A stretch of DNA of 64,000 bases from Rhizobium altiplani (lineage in GTDB: Bacteria > Pseudomonadota > Alphaproteobacteria > Rhizobiales > Rhizobiaceae). Positions 1-7,127 of the stretch are shown here, piece after piece; the first letter of the stretch is position 1; each line of letters starts with the position of its first letter. The stretch lies in contig NZ_LNCD01000083.1 in assembly GCF_001542405.1 (NCBI RefSeq), positions 108,897-172,896 of the forward strand, read 5' to 3'. Under the pieces are notes generated by a model that saw only the letters and a program-made list of their open reading frames with translations, had not been told where the DNA came from and ran no database searches. The translations under genes were made by a program, and so were the position numbers.

Positions 1-180
1 ACGCGCGCGATCGATGAGATGCTTGTCGGGCAGGCGATGCCAGGCGCGCATTGGGATAGCCGGCAGTGATACCGGGCACGGGTTGATACCCGTCGAAAGG
101 TCAAGCCACTGCTCTGCCTCGCCGCCGTACATTGCGGCGGCAGCCGTGATGCCACCTCCATGAACAATCGGGGCGTTCAT
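1..180 (-). CDS. cobC: CobC, threonine-phosphate decarboxylase-like aminotransferase (N-terminal part only)
   Basis: The first 60 codons of a gene that runs off the left edge. The ATG at 180 overlaps the cobB stop as ATGA, so the two are probably translationally coupled. The readable N-terminus has the CobC pattern: a histidine-glycine-rich start (IVHGGG), then LDLSTGINP, then a WHRLPD segment. CobC/CobD-type enzymes are PLP-dependent and make the (R)-1-amino-2-propanol phosphate moiety that is attached to cobyric acid. The catalytic lysine region is outside the window. The identity rests on the N-terminus plus its position directly after cobB. Confidence 0.85.
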   Translation of the reverse strand, partial: MNAPIVHGGGITAAAAMYGGEAEQWLDLSTGINPCPVSLPAIPMRAWHRLPDKHLIDRAR

Positions 181-1484
181 CTTGCCCCCTCGGCAAGGTC
201 GATCAGATGCATGTAGGACCCTGCGATCTGCCCGCGCTGGAGCCCGGCTTGTCCAAGGTCATTGCCCAACGCGTCCGTCACCTGGAAGAGACGATCGGCT
301 TCACCCTCGGAAACCACGGCCGAATAATGAAACTCATGCGCGGTCATAGGCAGCTCAAAATAGGCGCCGTTCAATGGCTTCACGCGGCGATAACCCAGGT
401 GGCGTTTGCGCTCCTCGTAGCTGGTCACCACAGGCAAGAGGCCGAGCATCTCATGACGGACGCTGGCCCCGTCGATCAGCCCTTCGCCGAGAACCATGTA
501 TCCGCCGCACTCCCCGTAGATGCGCACGCCCCTGTTGGCGGCGTCGAGCACTTTGGCCCGGAAATTGGCGGCCGCCGCAATACGTCCGGGGTGGAGCTCC
601 GGATAGCCGCCCGGAAGATAGATCGCATCTGCCGCCGGATCCGGCGCCTCGTCCGCAAGCGGCGAGAAGAACGAGATTTCTGCACCGCGCCGACGCCAAC
701 CAAGCAGCATGTGCTCGTAGGAGAAGGCAAAGGCGATGTCGCGCGCCACTGCTATCCTGCTGCCGAGCGGCGGCAACCGAGGAATGTTGGCAGTGGACGG
801 GCGATTGAGCCCCTGGCGCGCAATGCGCAGCAGGAACTCGAAATTGCATTCGTCGGACACCGCATCGGCAGCATGCTCGATGAAGCTTTCAAGCATATCA
901 TGCTCTCCCGCCAGGACGAGGCCGAGATGCCTCTCGGGAAGAGCGATGTCATTGTCACGGCGGACGACGGCAACAATCGGCATGCGGATCTCATCGAGCG
1001 CCTTGCGCAGCATCATCTCGTGGCGTTCGCCGCCAACCTTATTGAGAATGACGCCGGCGACGCGAACATCCGCGCGAAAACCCGCAAATCCCGTTACCAG
1101 TGCAGCCACCGACTGCGACATGTGCGACGCATCGACGACAAGCACGACGGAAAGACCAAGCATGGCAGCAAGGTCGGCCGCAGTACCCTTCCCGTCGGTC
1201 GCGCCGTCGAAAAGCCCCATCATCGCCTCGATAACGAGGACGCGGTCGCCAGAGCGATGCAGGGTCGCATTGGCGGCGATCAATTCCGCGCGCATCGCCC
1301 ATGGATCGAAGTTGAGGCAGGCAACGCCGCTGGCCGCCGCATGAAAGGCCGGATCGATATAGTCAGGCCCCGCCTTGCCGGGCGCTACCGCAATGCCGCG
1401 CTTACGAAGCGCACGCAGCAGGCCCAGAGTCACCGTAGTCTTCCCCGATCCGGAGGACGGGGCCGCAATCAGCAAACCGCTCAT
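177..1484 (-). CDS. cobB: CobB, hydrogenobyrinic acid a,c-diamide synthase
   Basis: A 435-residue glutamine-dependent amidotransferase that amidates carboxylates a and c of hydrogenobyrinic acid in the aerobic B12 pathway. The N-terminus carries a P-loop (APSSGSGKTT, about residues 7-16) of the dethiobiotin-synthetase-like ATPase domain. The C-terminal half is a class I glutaminase with the nucleophile in YGECGGYMVLG and a downstream HEFHYS histidine motif. The reading frame extends further upstream, but the ATG at 1484 begins MSGLLIAAPSS, leads straight into the P-loop and overlaps the cobA stop (ATGA at 1481-1484), so I use it. The stop overlaps cobC in the same way. Confidence 0.95.
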   Translation of the reverse strand: MSGLLIAAPSSGSGKTTVTLGLLRALRKRGIAVAPGKAGPDYIDPAFHAAASGVACLNFDPWAMRAELIAANATLHRSGDRVLVIEAMMGLFDGATDGKGTAADLAAMLGLSVVLVVDASHMSQSVAALVTGFAGFRADVRVAGVILNKVGGERHEMMLRKALDEIRMPIVAVVRRDNDIALPERHLGLVLAGEHDMLESFIEHAADAVSDECNFEFLLRIARQGLNRPSTANIPRLPPLGSRIAVARDIAFAFSYEHMLLGWRRRGAEISFFSPLADEAPDPAADAIYLPGGYPELHPGRIAAAANFRAKVLDAANRGVRIYGECGGYMVLGEGLIDGASVRHEMLGLLPVVTSYEERKRHLGYRRVKPLNGAYFELPMTAHEFHYSAVVSEGEADRLFQVTDALGNDLGQAGLQRGQIAGSYMHLIDLAEGAR

Positions 1485-2329
1485 GCCGTCTCCCTGCTGT
1501 TCGAGTCCTGGAATGGATCGGGGCGCAGCCTGCGTCCTGCAAGCGCCCCCAGCCAATCGAGCGACGGCCTCAGCCGGACAACCTCCCCGACCACCACGAT
1601 CGCCGGCGGTTCGAGGCCGGAGGCTGCAACAGCGGCCGGCGCCTCATCGAGCGTGGTTTCTAGCACCTGTTGGAGGCCGGTCGATGCGTTGCAGACGAAG
1701 GCAACCGGTTCCGATGGCGATCGCCCAGCGGCGACGAGCTTCTTGCTGATCTGATCGATATGCTTCATCGCCATATACATGACGATAACAGGCGAGCCCT
1801 TGCCGATGGCTTCCCAATTGATCGCATCCGGTACGATGCCCGAGGAATCGTGTCCCGTCAGGAACGTCACCGCATGGTTGACATCCCTGTGCGTGACGGG
1901 AATGCCAGCATAGGCCAGCCCGCCGATACCCGCGGTAATGCCCGGTACGATACGGAACGGGACATTGTGCTCGACTAGCGTCAACGCCTCCTCGCCACCG
2001 CGCCCGAAGACGAAGGGATCGCCGCCCTTGAGGCGCAGGACGCGCTTGCCTGCGTGGGCGAGTTCGACCAGCCGCAGGGAAATGTCGCGCTGCTTGGCGG
2101 ACGGCTTGCCGCCACGCTTTCCAGCATATTCCAACAAGGCGTCGGGTCGTGCAAGCTTCAGGCAATCGACGTTCACGAGCGCATCGTGAACCACGACATC
2201 CGCCTCCGCCAATCCCTTGACGGCAAGAAGCGTCAGCAATCCGGGCTCGCCTGGGCCCGCACCAACAAGCCAAACGCTGCCCGGCTCAAGAGCCGGCAGA
2301 TGTGAAAACGCAGCTTCGATCATTGGCAT
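1481..2329 (-). CDS. cobA: CobA, uroporphyrinogen-III C-methyltransferase (SUMT)
   Basis: A 282-residue SAM-dependent methyltransferase that converts uroporphyrinogen III to precorrin-2, the first step committed to corrinoids. It shows the family glycine-rich loop VGAGPGEPGLLTLLA near residues 22-36, the VLRLKGGDPFVFGRGGEE segment and the VPGITAGIGG region. The length is normal for a stand-alone SUMT, with no CysG-type siroheme domains. The ATG at 2329 has only a weak ribosome site of its own. A short ORF ends three bases upstream (separate entry). It is coupled to cobB by an ATGA overlap. Confidence 0.95.
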   Translation of the reverse strand: MPMIEAAFSHLPALEPGSVWLVGAGPGEPGLLTLLAVKGLAEADVVVHDALVNVDCLKLARPDALLEYAGKRGGKPSAKQRDISLRLVELAHAGKRVLRLKGGDPFVFGRGGEEALTLVEHNVPFRIVPGITAGIGGLAYAGIPVTHRDVNHAVTFLTGHDSSGIVPDAINWEAIGKGSPVIVMYMAMKHIDQISKKLVAAGRSPSEPVAFVCNASTGLQQVLETTLDEAPAAVAASGLEPPAIVVVGEVVRLRPSLDWLGALAGRRLRPDPFQDSNSRETA

Positions 2330-2332
2330 GAT

Positions 2333-2410
2333 CTATGCCCCGTCGCAGGCAAGGTCAACGCCGCTGATCGCGCTCGAGACAGATGTGAAAGGCACACGTC
2401 CTCCAACCAT
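2333..2410 (-). CDS. Possible 25-residue leader ORF upstream of cobA
   Basis: A small ORF starting at ATG 2410 (MVGGRVPFT...) behind AGGAG at 2416-2420 with a 5-base spacer, a better ribosome site than cobA has. It stops at 2333, three bases before the cobA ATG, which would allow ribosome hand-over. No known family is recognised. It parallels the better supported leader ORF in front of cobP. It could be chance; conservation of the frame in relatives would decide. Confidence 0.3.
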   Translation of the reverse strand: MVGGRVPFTSVSSAISGVDLACDGA

Positions 2411-2472
2411 TCCGTCTCCTCTTGCGGCAAGAAAGGTTTCACGCCCAGCCGACGTGCGACCGGGCGAAGTTC

Positions 2473-3423
2473 TCACCCACGCAGAAGCGTGTCGCGTATG
2501 AGACTGATCACCTTTTCGGACTCGATGCCGGTGCAGACGACCTGGCTCGGCAGGCCGTCCCAATCGCCCGGCGGGAAGCGGCGGCCGTCCGGTTTCACGA
2601 TTGTCTGCCCATCGGCAATGCCGCCGCAGACGACGCGCACCGGGCCGCTGATTGTCGAGAACCGCTCGGGTGCGATTAAGTAGACGCAGGCACAGCTGTC
2701 GTGAACCATCATGCCGTCTTCGACTGCGTGCTTGTAGAAGTCGATGTAGTCCTGTGAAAGATCGTTCAACAGCTTTACGGCGCTGTCGCCCTTGGCCGCG
2801 ACGTCGGCAAGATAGCCGCGGCTCATCGTCGTGATCGCGGTCACGTCGAGGCCAATGACGGCAACCTTCCAGGGCGCGGTCAGGACGATGTTGGCCGCTT
2901 CCGGATCCCCATGGATGTTGGCTTCCGCGACCGGCGACACGTTGCCCGGAACGTAGAAGTTGCCGCCCATGATGACGACGTCCTTCACGAGGCCCGCAAT
3001 CTCCGGATCTTCCTTGAGCGCCATCGCCAGGTTGGTCATGCGACCGACGGCAACCAGTCTGACCTCGCCCGGGTGGGCGCGGACGGTATCGATGATGAAG
3101 CGGTGAGCGGGACGCGAATCGAGCGGCAGATCGATCGTTTCGGGCACTTCGATGTTGCCGAGGCCGTTCTCGCCGTGCACGAAGGTCGGCCATGCCCCCT
3201 CTGTGCGCGCTGGATCGATCGTCACGCTGGCGCCCTTGGCGACCGGAGCGGGAATGTTCCACTCACGCTTCAGGAACAGCGCGTTGCGCGTCGTCGTCTC
3301 CACCGACGCGTTGCCGAATACGGTGGTGATTCCAAGCAGATCGATCTCGGGATGGCGGTGCAGAAAAAGCAGAGCCATTGCATCATCGACGCCCGGATCC
3401 GTGTCATAAATGACCTTGTGCAT
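2473..3423 (-). CDS. Inosine-uridine-type nucleoside hydrolase
   Basis: A 316-residue member of the IunH/IU-nucleoside hydrolase family, which splits ribonucleosides into base and ribose with a Ca2+-bound water. The N-terminus has the signature DTDPGVDDAMALL, whose aspartates bind calcium. The C-terminal part contains the MVHDSCA histidine-aspartate motif. The ATG at 3423 is chosen because MHKVIYDTDPG is the normal start and GAGG lies about 8 bases upstream; the longer frame adds 67 residues that do not fit the family. It sits between cobE and cobA on the same strand, an odd place for a salvage enzyme. The substrate preference cannot be read from the sequence. Confidence 0.9.
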   Translation of the reverse strand: MHKVIYDTDPGVDDAMALLFLHRHPEIDLLGITTVFGNASVETTTRNALFLKREWNIPAPVAKGASVTIDPARTEGAWPTFVHGENGLGNIEVPETIDLPLDSRPAHRFIIDTVRAHPGEVRLVAVGRMTNLAMALKEDPEIAGLVKDVVIMGGNFYVPGNVSPVAEANIHGDPEAANIVLTAPWKVAVIGLDVTAITTMSRGYLADVAAKGDSAVKLLNDLSQDYIDFYKHAVEDGMMVHDSCACVYLIAPERFSTISGPVRVVCGGIADGQTIVKPDGRRFPPGDWDGLPSQVVCTGIESEKVISLIRDTLLRG

Positions 3424-3497
3424 GAGTGTGCCTCTTTTCGTTATTGTCGCAGGGCAGCCGGACGGCGCCGCGAAGTCGGCGGCCACCATAGCGTCCA

Positions 3498-3926
3498 CTA
3501 TTCTTTCTGCAACAGGGCGCACGCGATCGCAGCGGTGGCGCGTCGTGACTTGGTCTTCGGAACGACGAGTTCCGCATGCGGCCCAATCGCCGCCAACGCA
3601 GCCGATTCGGCAACCCCGTGACACCCCACTCGGGCGAAGACGACTGCCGAAGGATTTTTCAGCCGCGGCGTTTCTTCCTCGAGCCGTGCCGGAGCGAAGA
3701 GCAAGAACGGCACGCCAAGGCGGCGCGCTGCTGCAAGGATCGCGGGCTCATTGCATCGCGTATCGATCGACGCAACGGCCGCCAGCTCACCGGGGTCGAT
3801 ACCCGCCGCCGTCAACGCCGCGCTGGCAAGCTCGCTCACCTCGTTTTCAGGCGTTCCGCGCTCGCAGCCGAGACCGAGCACGTACCGGCGCGTCCCATCG
3901 AATACAATTTCGGTCACATGCGACAA
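3498..3926 (-). CDS. cobE: CobE, cobalamin biosynthesis protein (CbiG C-terminal-like)
   Basis: A protein of about 140 residues matching the CobE/CbiG C-terminal domain. It begins with a strand ending in LGLGCERGTPENEV, has SIDTRCNEPAILAAARRLG in the middle and ends with FARVGCHGVAESAAL. CobE is a small protein of the aerobic pathway whose exact chemistry is not settled. The start is ambiguous: TTG at 3926 or GTG at 3917, neither with a strong ribosome site. It is probably the first gene of the cobE-nucleoside hydrolase-cobA-cobB-cobC run. Only 48 bases separate it from the divergent permease gene. Confidence 0.85.
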   Translation of the reverse strand: MSHVTEIVFDGTRRYVLGLGCERGTPENEVSELASAALTAAGIDPGELAAVASIDTRCNEPAILAAARRLGVPFLLFAPARLEEETPRLKNPSAVVFARVGCHGVAESAALAAIGPHAELVVPKTKSRRATAAIACALLQKE

Positions 3927-3974
3927 TGAAACCCGCCCCTGTGTTCCTCAAGCCATTGCAGCACGGGGCTGGAA

Positions 3975-4802
3975 ATGCAACATGCGCCGCGTACCACATT
4001 CCAGAGTTCTCCCTCCTTGTCTGACCTTGCCCCTCATCTGCTATTCATGCTGGCTGCAGCTGGCTTTTTCGCCGGCTTCGTCGATTCCATCGCGGGCGGC
4101 GGTGGCCTGATCACGGTCCCGGCGATGCTGATTGCCGGTATTCCTCCGCTGCAAACGCTGGGCTCCAACAAGGTGCAATCCGTATTCGGGGCAGCTTCCG
4201 CCACGATCGCCTATGCCCGAAAGGGACACGTGCATCTGCGCACGCAATTGCCGATGGCCTTGATGGCAGTCCTCGGCGGCTCTCTCGGCGCCGCCTTGGC
4301 AACGGTCGTTCCGGGCGAAGTGCTGCGCGCGGTCATGCCGATCCTGCTTGTGGCAATCGCTCTCTATTTTGCCTTGAAGCCGAACCTGAATGATGTCGAC
4401 AAGCATCGCCGCATGACGCCCTTCGTCTTCGGCCTGACGCTGGTTCCGGCAATCGGATTCTACGATGGCGTCTTTGGTCCTGGTGCCGGCTCCTTCTTCA
4501 TGCTGTCCTTCGTATCCCTTGCCGGCTTCGGCATGTTGAAGGCAACGGCGCACACCAAGCTTCTGAACCTCGGCTCGAATATCGGCGCGCTCATCGTCTT
4601 CATTTCCTTCGGTGCGATCCTTTGGAAGATCGGCTTGATGATGGGCGTCTGCCAATTTCTGGGGGCGCAGCTCGGCTCCCGGCTTGCTATGCGCACCGGC
4701 GCCCGCCTGATCAAGCCGCTGCTCGTCATCGTCTGCGTCGCCTTCACGATCAAGCTTCTGGCCGACCCGGCCAATCCCATCCGTATCTGGCTTGAAATCT
4801 GA
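3975..4802 (+). CDS. TSUP (TauE/SafE) family membrane permease
   Basis: A membrane protein of up to 275 residues with about eight hydrophobic segments and the TSUP signature near the first one (FVDSIAGGGGLITVPAML) and a related repeat in the second half (GFYDGVFGPGAGSFFML). The family exports or imports sulfur-containing anions and small organic acids; the substrate here is unknown. The ATG at 3975 is taken, but the first 20 or so residues are poorly hydrophobic and a start near 4017 or 4047 is possible. It is divergent from cobE across 48 bases, so the promoters must overlap. A link to the cob genes is only positional. Confidence 0.85.
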   Translation: MQHAPRTTFQSSPSLSDLAPHLLFMLAAAGFFAGFVDSIAGGGGLITVPAMLIAGIPPLQTLGSNKVQSVFGAASATIAYARKGHVHLRTQLPMALMAVLGGSLGAALATVVPGEVLRAVMPILLVAIALYFALKPNLNDVDKHRRMTPFVFGLTLVPAIGFYDGVFGPGAGSFFMLSFVSLAGFGMLKATAHTKLLNLGSNIGALIVFISFGAILWKIGLMMGVCQFLGAQLGSRLAMRTGARLIKPLLVIVCVAFTIKLLADPANPIRIWLEI

Positions 4803-4900
4803 CGCCGCGTCCGATTACCTCCGGCGTAATTGATGAGGCGCCGGCGCTTCTCCATGATCGCGATGTCTGGACGAACCAGGCGCCAACAGGAGATGATCTG

Positions 4901-5266
4901 ATGACCGATGCGAACACCGAAGCCCAGCGCTACATCGCGATCTGGAACGAGACGGATGCGACCCGCCGCACCGCCTTGATCGCGGAAAGCTGGCATGAAG
5001 CGGCAACCTATATCGATCCCTTGATGCGCGGCGAAGGCCATGAGCAGATCAACGCACTTGTTGAAGCCGTGCATGCGCGCTTCCCGGGTTTCCGGTTCGA
5101 ACTCGTCGGCACCGCCGATGGCTACGGCGACAACCTGCGCTTCTCGTGGGATCTCGGACCGACGGGCGGGGAACACCTCATCAAGGGCACCGATTTCGCG
5201 GTGCTCGAAGGTGGACGACTGAAATCCGTGCACGGCTTCATCGACCAACTCCCGGAAGCCGCATGA
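4901..5266 (+). CDS. SnoaL-like / NTF2-fold protein
   Basis: A 121-residue soluble protein of the SnoaL/NTF2-like superfamily. Residues 5-20 form the usual first helix (YIAIWNETDATRR), followed by TYIDPLMRGEGHEQI and the sheet segment FRFELVGTADGYGDNLRFSWDLG. Such small alpha+beta barrels bind or turn over hydrophobic ligands, but no catalytic set can be assigned. The ribosome site is AGGAG in the bases before ATG 4901. Its stop overlaps the start of the XRE regulator (ATGA at 5263-5266), so the regulator probably controls this small operon. Confidence 0.8.
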   Translation: MTDANTEAQRYIAIWNETDATRRTALIAESWHEAATYIDPLMRGEGHEQINALVEAVHARFPGFRFELVGTADGYGDNLRFSWDLGPTGGEHLIKGTDFAVLEGGRLKSVHGFIDQLPEAA

Positions 5267-6072
5267 TGATGACGCCCGCCCGCTCCCTTGGGGACTATCT
5301 GCGCGACTGGCGGCAGAAGCGCCGAATGAGCCAGCTCGCCCTCGCCTTGGAGGCCGAAATCTCGCAGAGACATCTGAGTTTCATCGAGAGCGGGCGGTCG
5401 ATCCCAAGCCGCGACATGCTGCTGCATCTGGTCGAACGGCTCGGCGTGCCGCTCAGGGATCGCAATCCGCTGCTGCTGGCCGCAGGTTTTGCGCCGCTGT
5501 TTTCCGAGCGTTCGCTCGACGATCCGACCCTTCGACCGGCGCGGCAGGCAGTCGACATGATCCTCAAGGGACACGAGCCCTACCCCGCCCTTGCGATCGA
5601 CCGGCACTGGACATTGATTGCCGCCAATGACGCGATCGCCCCGCTTCTTGAGGGCGTCAGGGATCGCGCTTTGCGGAAAGGGCCAATCAACGTTCTCCGC
5701 CTCAGCCTGCATCCCGATGGGCTGGCGCCGAAGATTGTCAATCTGCCGGAATGGCGCGCACATCTCCTCGAGCGGCTGCACCAACAGATTTCGGCCACGG
5801 GAGATCCGATTCTCGGCGAACTGCTGAAGGAATTGTCCGCCTACCCGCTAAGCGGTGGCCGGCCGGAGACGAGCAGGAAAGCCGACTATGCCGGCATCGC
5901 CGTGCCGCTCGAACTGGAAACGGAAGCAGGCCTGCTCTCTTTCCTTTCGACAACCACTGTTTTCGGCACGCCCGTGGACGTCACCCTTTCCGAACTTGCG
6001 ATCGAATCCTTTTTCCCCGCGAACGAGCAAACGGCAAGACTTCTCGCAACAACGGCACAGGCGAGCGGCTAG
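5263..6072 (+). CDS. XRE-family regulator with MmyB-like ligand-binding domain
   Basis: A 269-residue transcription factor. Residues about 8-65 are a Cro/C1 helix-turn-helix (LGDYLRDWRQKRRMSQLALA ... SQRHLSFIESGRS). The remainder resembles the PAS-like MmyB C-terminal domain, with WTLIAANDAIAPLL and NVLRLSLHPDGLAP, which in this family senses fatty or hydrophobic ligands. The start is the ATG at 5263 overlapping the upstream stop; the longer frame has no plausible extra domain. Regulator and SnoaL-like protein are likely co-transcribed. The stop shares a CTAG tetranucleotide with the convergent eamA gene (6069-6072). Confidence 0.9.
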   Translation: MMMTPARSLGDYLRDWRQKRRMSQLALALEAEISQRHLSFIESGRSIPSRDMLLHLVERLGVPLRDRNPLLLAAGFAPLFSERSLDDPTLRPARQAVDMILKGHEPYPALAIDRHWTLIAANDAIAPLLEGVRDRALRKGPINVLRLSLHPDGLAPKIVNLPEWRAHLLERLHQQISATGDPILGELLKELSAYPLSGGRPETSRKADYAGIAVPLELETEAGLLSFLSTTTVFGTPVDVTLSELAIESFFPANEQTARLLATTAQASG

Positions 6073-6494
6073 AACAAGGCGAGCAAGAGCGCCCCGCCGG
6101 CAATCAGGCTTACGCCGAGCCAGTTCATGAGATTGAGCTTTTCACCGAGAAAGACGACGCCGAAAACCGCGACAAGAACGATGGAAAGCTTGTCGATCGG
6201 CGCGACGCGTGCGGCATCGCCGATCTTCAGTGCGCGGAAATAGGCAAGCCACGAGGCGCCCGTCGCGGCCCCTGAAAGGCAAAGGAAAAGCCAGGTCTTG
6301 CCTGAAATGCTGGAGAAGGGCTGCCATTGCCCGGTTGCCACAACAATGGCGCTGATGATGAAGACGATAACGACAGTGCGGATCAGCGTGGCGAGATCGG
6401 AATTGATGCCGACGACGCCGATCTTTGCAAAGATCGCCGTCAACGCAGCAAACGCCGCCGAAAGCACCGCCCAGAAAATCCAACTCTGTGTCAT
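6069..6494 (-). CDS. Half-size EamA/DMT-family transporter
   Basis: A 141-residue hydrophobic protein with about five membrane segments and a single EamA repeat (SAAFAALTAIFAKIGV at the N-terminus, IDKLSIVLVAVFGVVFLGEKL and GVSLIAGGALLLALF at the end). Full-length DMT exporters have two such repeats, so this one would have to work as a dimer. Its ATG overlaps the cobO stop by one base (TGATG at 6492-6496), placing it as the last gene of the riboswitch-controlled cob operon. A role in moving a B12 precursor, cobalt or another small molecule is inference from position only. Confidence 0.85.
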   Translation of the reverse strand: MTQSWIFWAVLSAAFAALTAIFAKIGVVGINSDLATLIRTVVIVFIISAIVVATGQWQPFSSISGKTWLFLCLSGAATGASWLAYFRALKIGDAARVAPIDKLSIVLVAVFGVVFLGEKLNLMNWLGVSLIAGGALLLALF

Positions 6495-7126
6495 CAGAAC
6501 TCCACGCCGGGCTGTCCCTTGATGCCGGAACGGAACGGATGCTTGACCAGCTCCATCTCGGTGACGAGATCGGCGATCTCGATCAGCTCATCCTTGGCGT
6601 TGCGCCCGGTCAGGACGACGTGGGTCATATACGGCTTCTCGTTCTTCAGGAACTCGACCACTTCGTTGATATCGAGGTAGTCGTAGCGTAACGCTATATT
6701 GATCTCGTCGAGGAGCACCATCGAATTCCGTTCGTCGCGGATCAGTTCTTTCGCCTTCTCCCAGGCTGCACCAGCCGCAGCCACATCGCGAGCGCGATCC
6801 TGCGTCTCCCAGGTGAAGCCCTCGCCCATGGTGTGGAACTGGCAGATGTCGGAGAAGTGCTTTTCGATCAGGTCGCGCTCGCCGGTCCACATCGCGCCCT
6901 TGATGAACTGAACGACGGCAGACGGCTTTCTGTGCGCGATATGCCGGAAAATCATCCCGAACGCGGAGGACGACTTGCCCTTGCCCTTGCCGGTATGGAC
7001 GATGATGAGGCCCTTTTCGTCCGTCTTCGTCGCCATGATCTTGTCGCGGGCGGCCTTCTTCTTCGCCATCTTCTCGGCGTGGCGCGCGTCGTCGTGGCCA
7101 GCGGTTTCGGTATTTTCGGCGGTCAT
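6494..7126 (-). CDS. cobO: CobO, cob(I)yrinic acid a,c-diamide adenosyltransferase
   Basis: A 210-residue ATP:corrinoid adenosyltransferase of the CobA/CobO type, which attaches the 5'-deoxyadenosyl ligand to reduced cobalt. The P-loop is VHTGKGKGKSSSAFG after a lysine-rich N-terminal tail; VLLDEINIALRYDYL provides the Walker B region and the end reads HPFRSGIKGQPGVEF. The ATG at 7126 is chosen because its coding sequence begins one base after the cobN stop (7128-7130 on this strand); the frame's alternative start seven codons upstream would overlap cobN. It is coupled to cobN and to eamA. Confidence 0.95.
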   Translation of the reverse strand: MTAENTETAGHDDARHAEKMAKKKAARDKIMATKTDEKGLIIVHTGKGKGKSSSAFGMIFRHIAHRKPSAVVQFIKGAMWTGERDLIEKHFSDICQFHTMGEGFTWETQDRARDVAAAGAAWEKAKELIRDERNSMVLLDEINIALRYDYLDINEVVEFLKNEKPYMTHVVLTGRNAKDELIEIADLVTEMELVKHPFRSGIKGQPGVEF

Positions 7127-7127
7127 C

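Noticed and set aside
207..1754. Long open frame on the plus strand over cobB/cobA (515 codons).
   Set aside because: Its product has no family features, while the minus strand gives two well-known enzymes with ATGA coupling. It is a shadow of GC-rich coding DNA.
3900..4000. A second cobalamin riboswitch in front of cobE.
   Set aside because: Only 48 bases separate cobE from the divergent permease and no B12 box is present.
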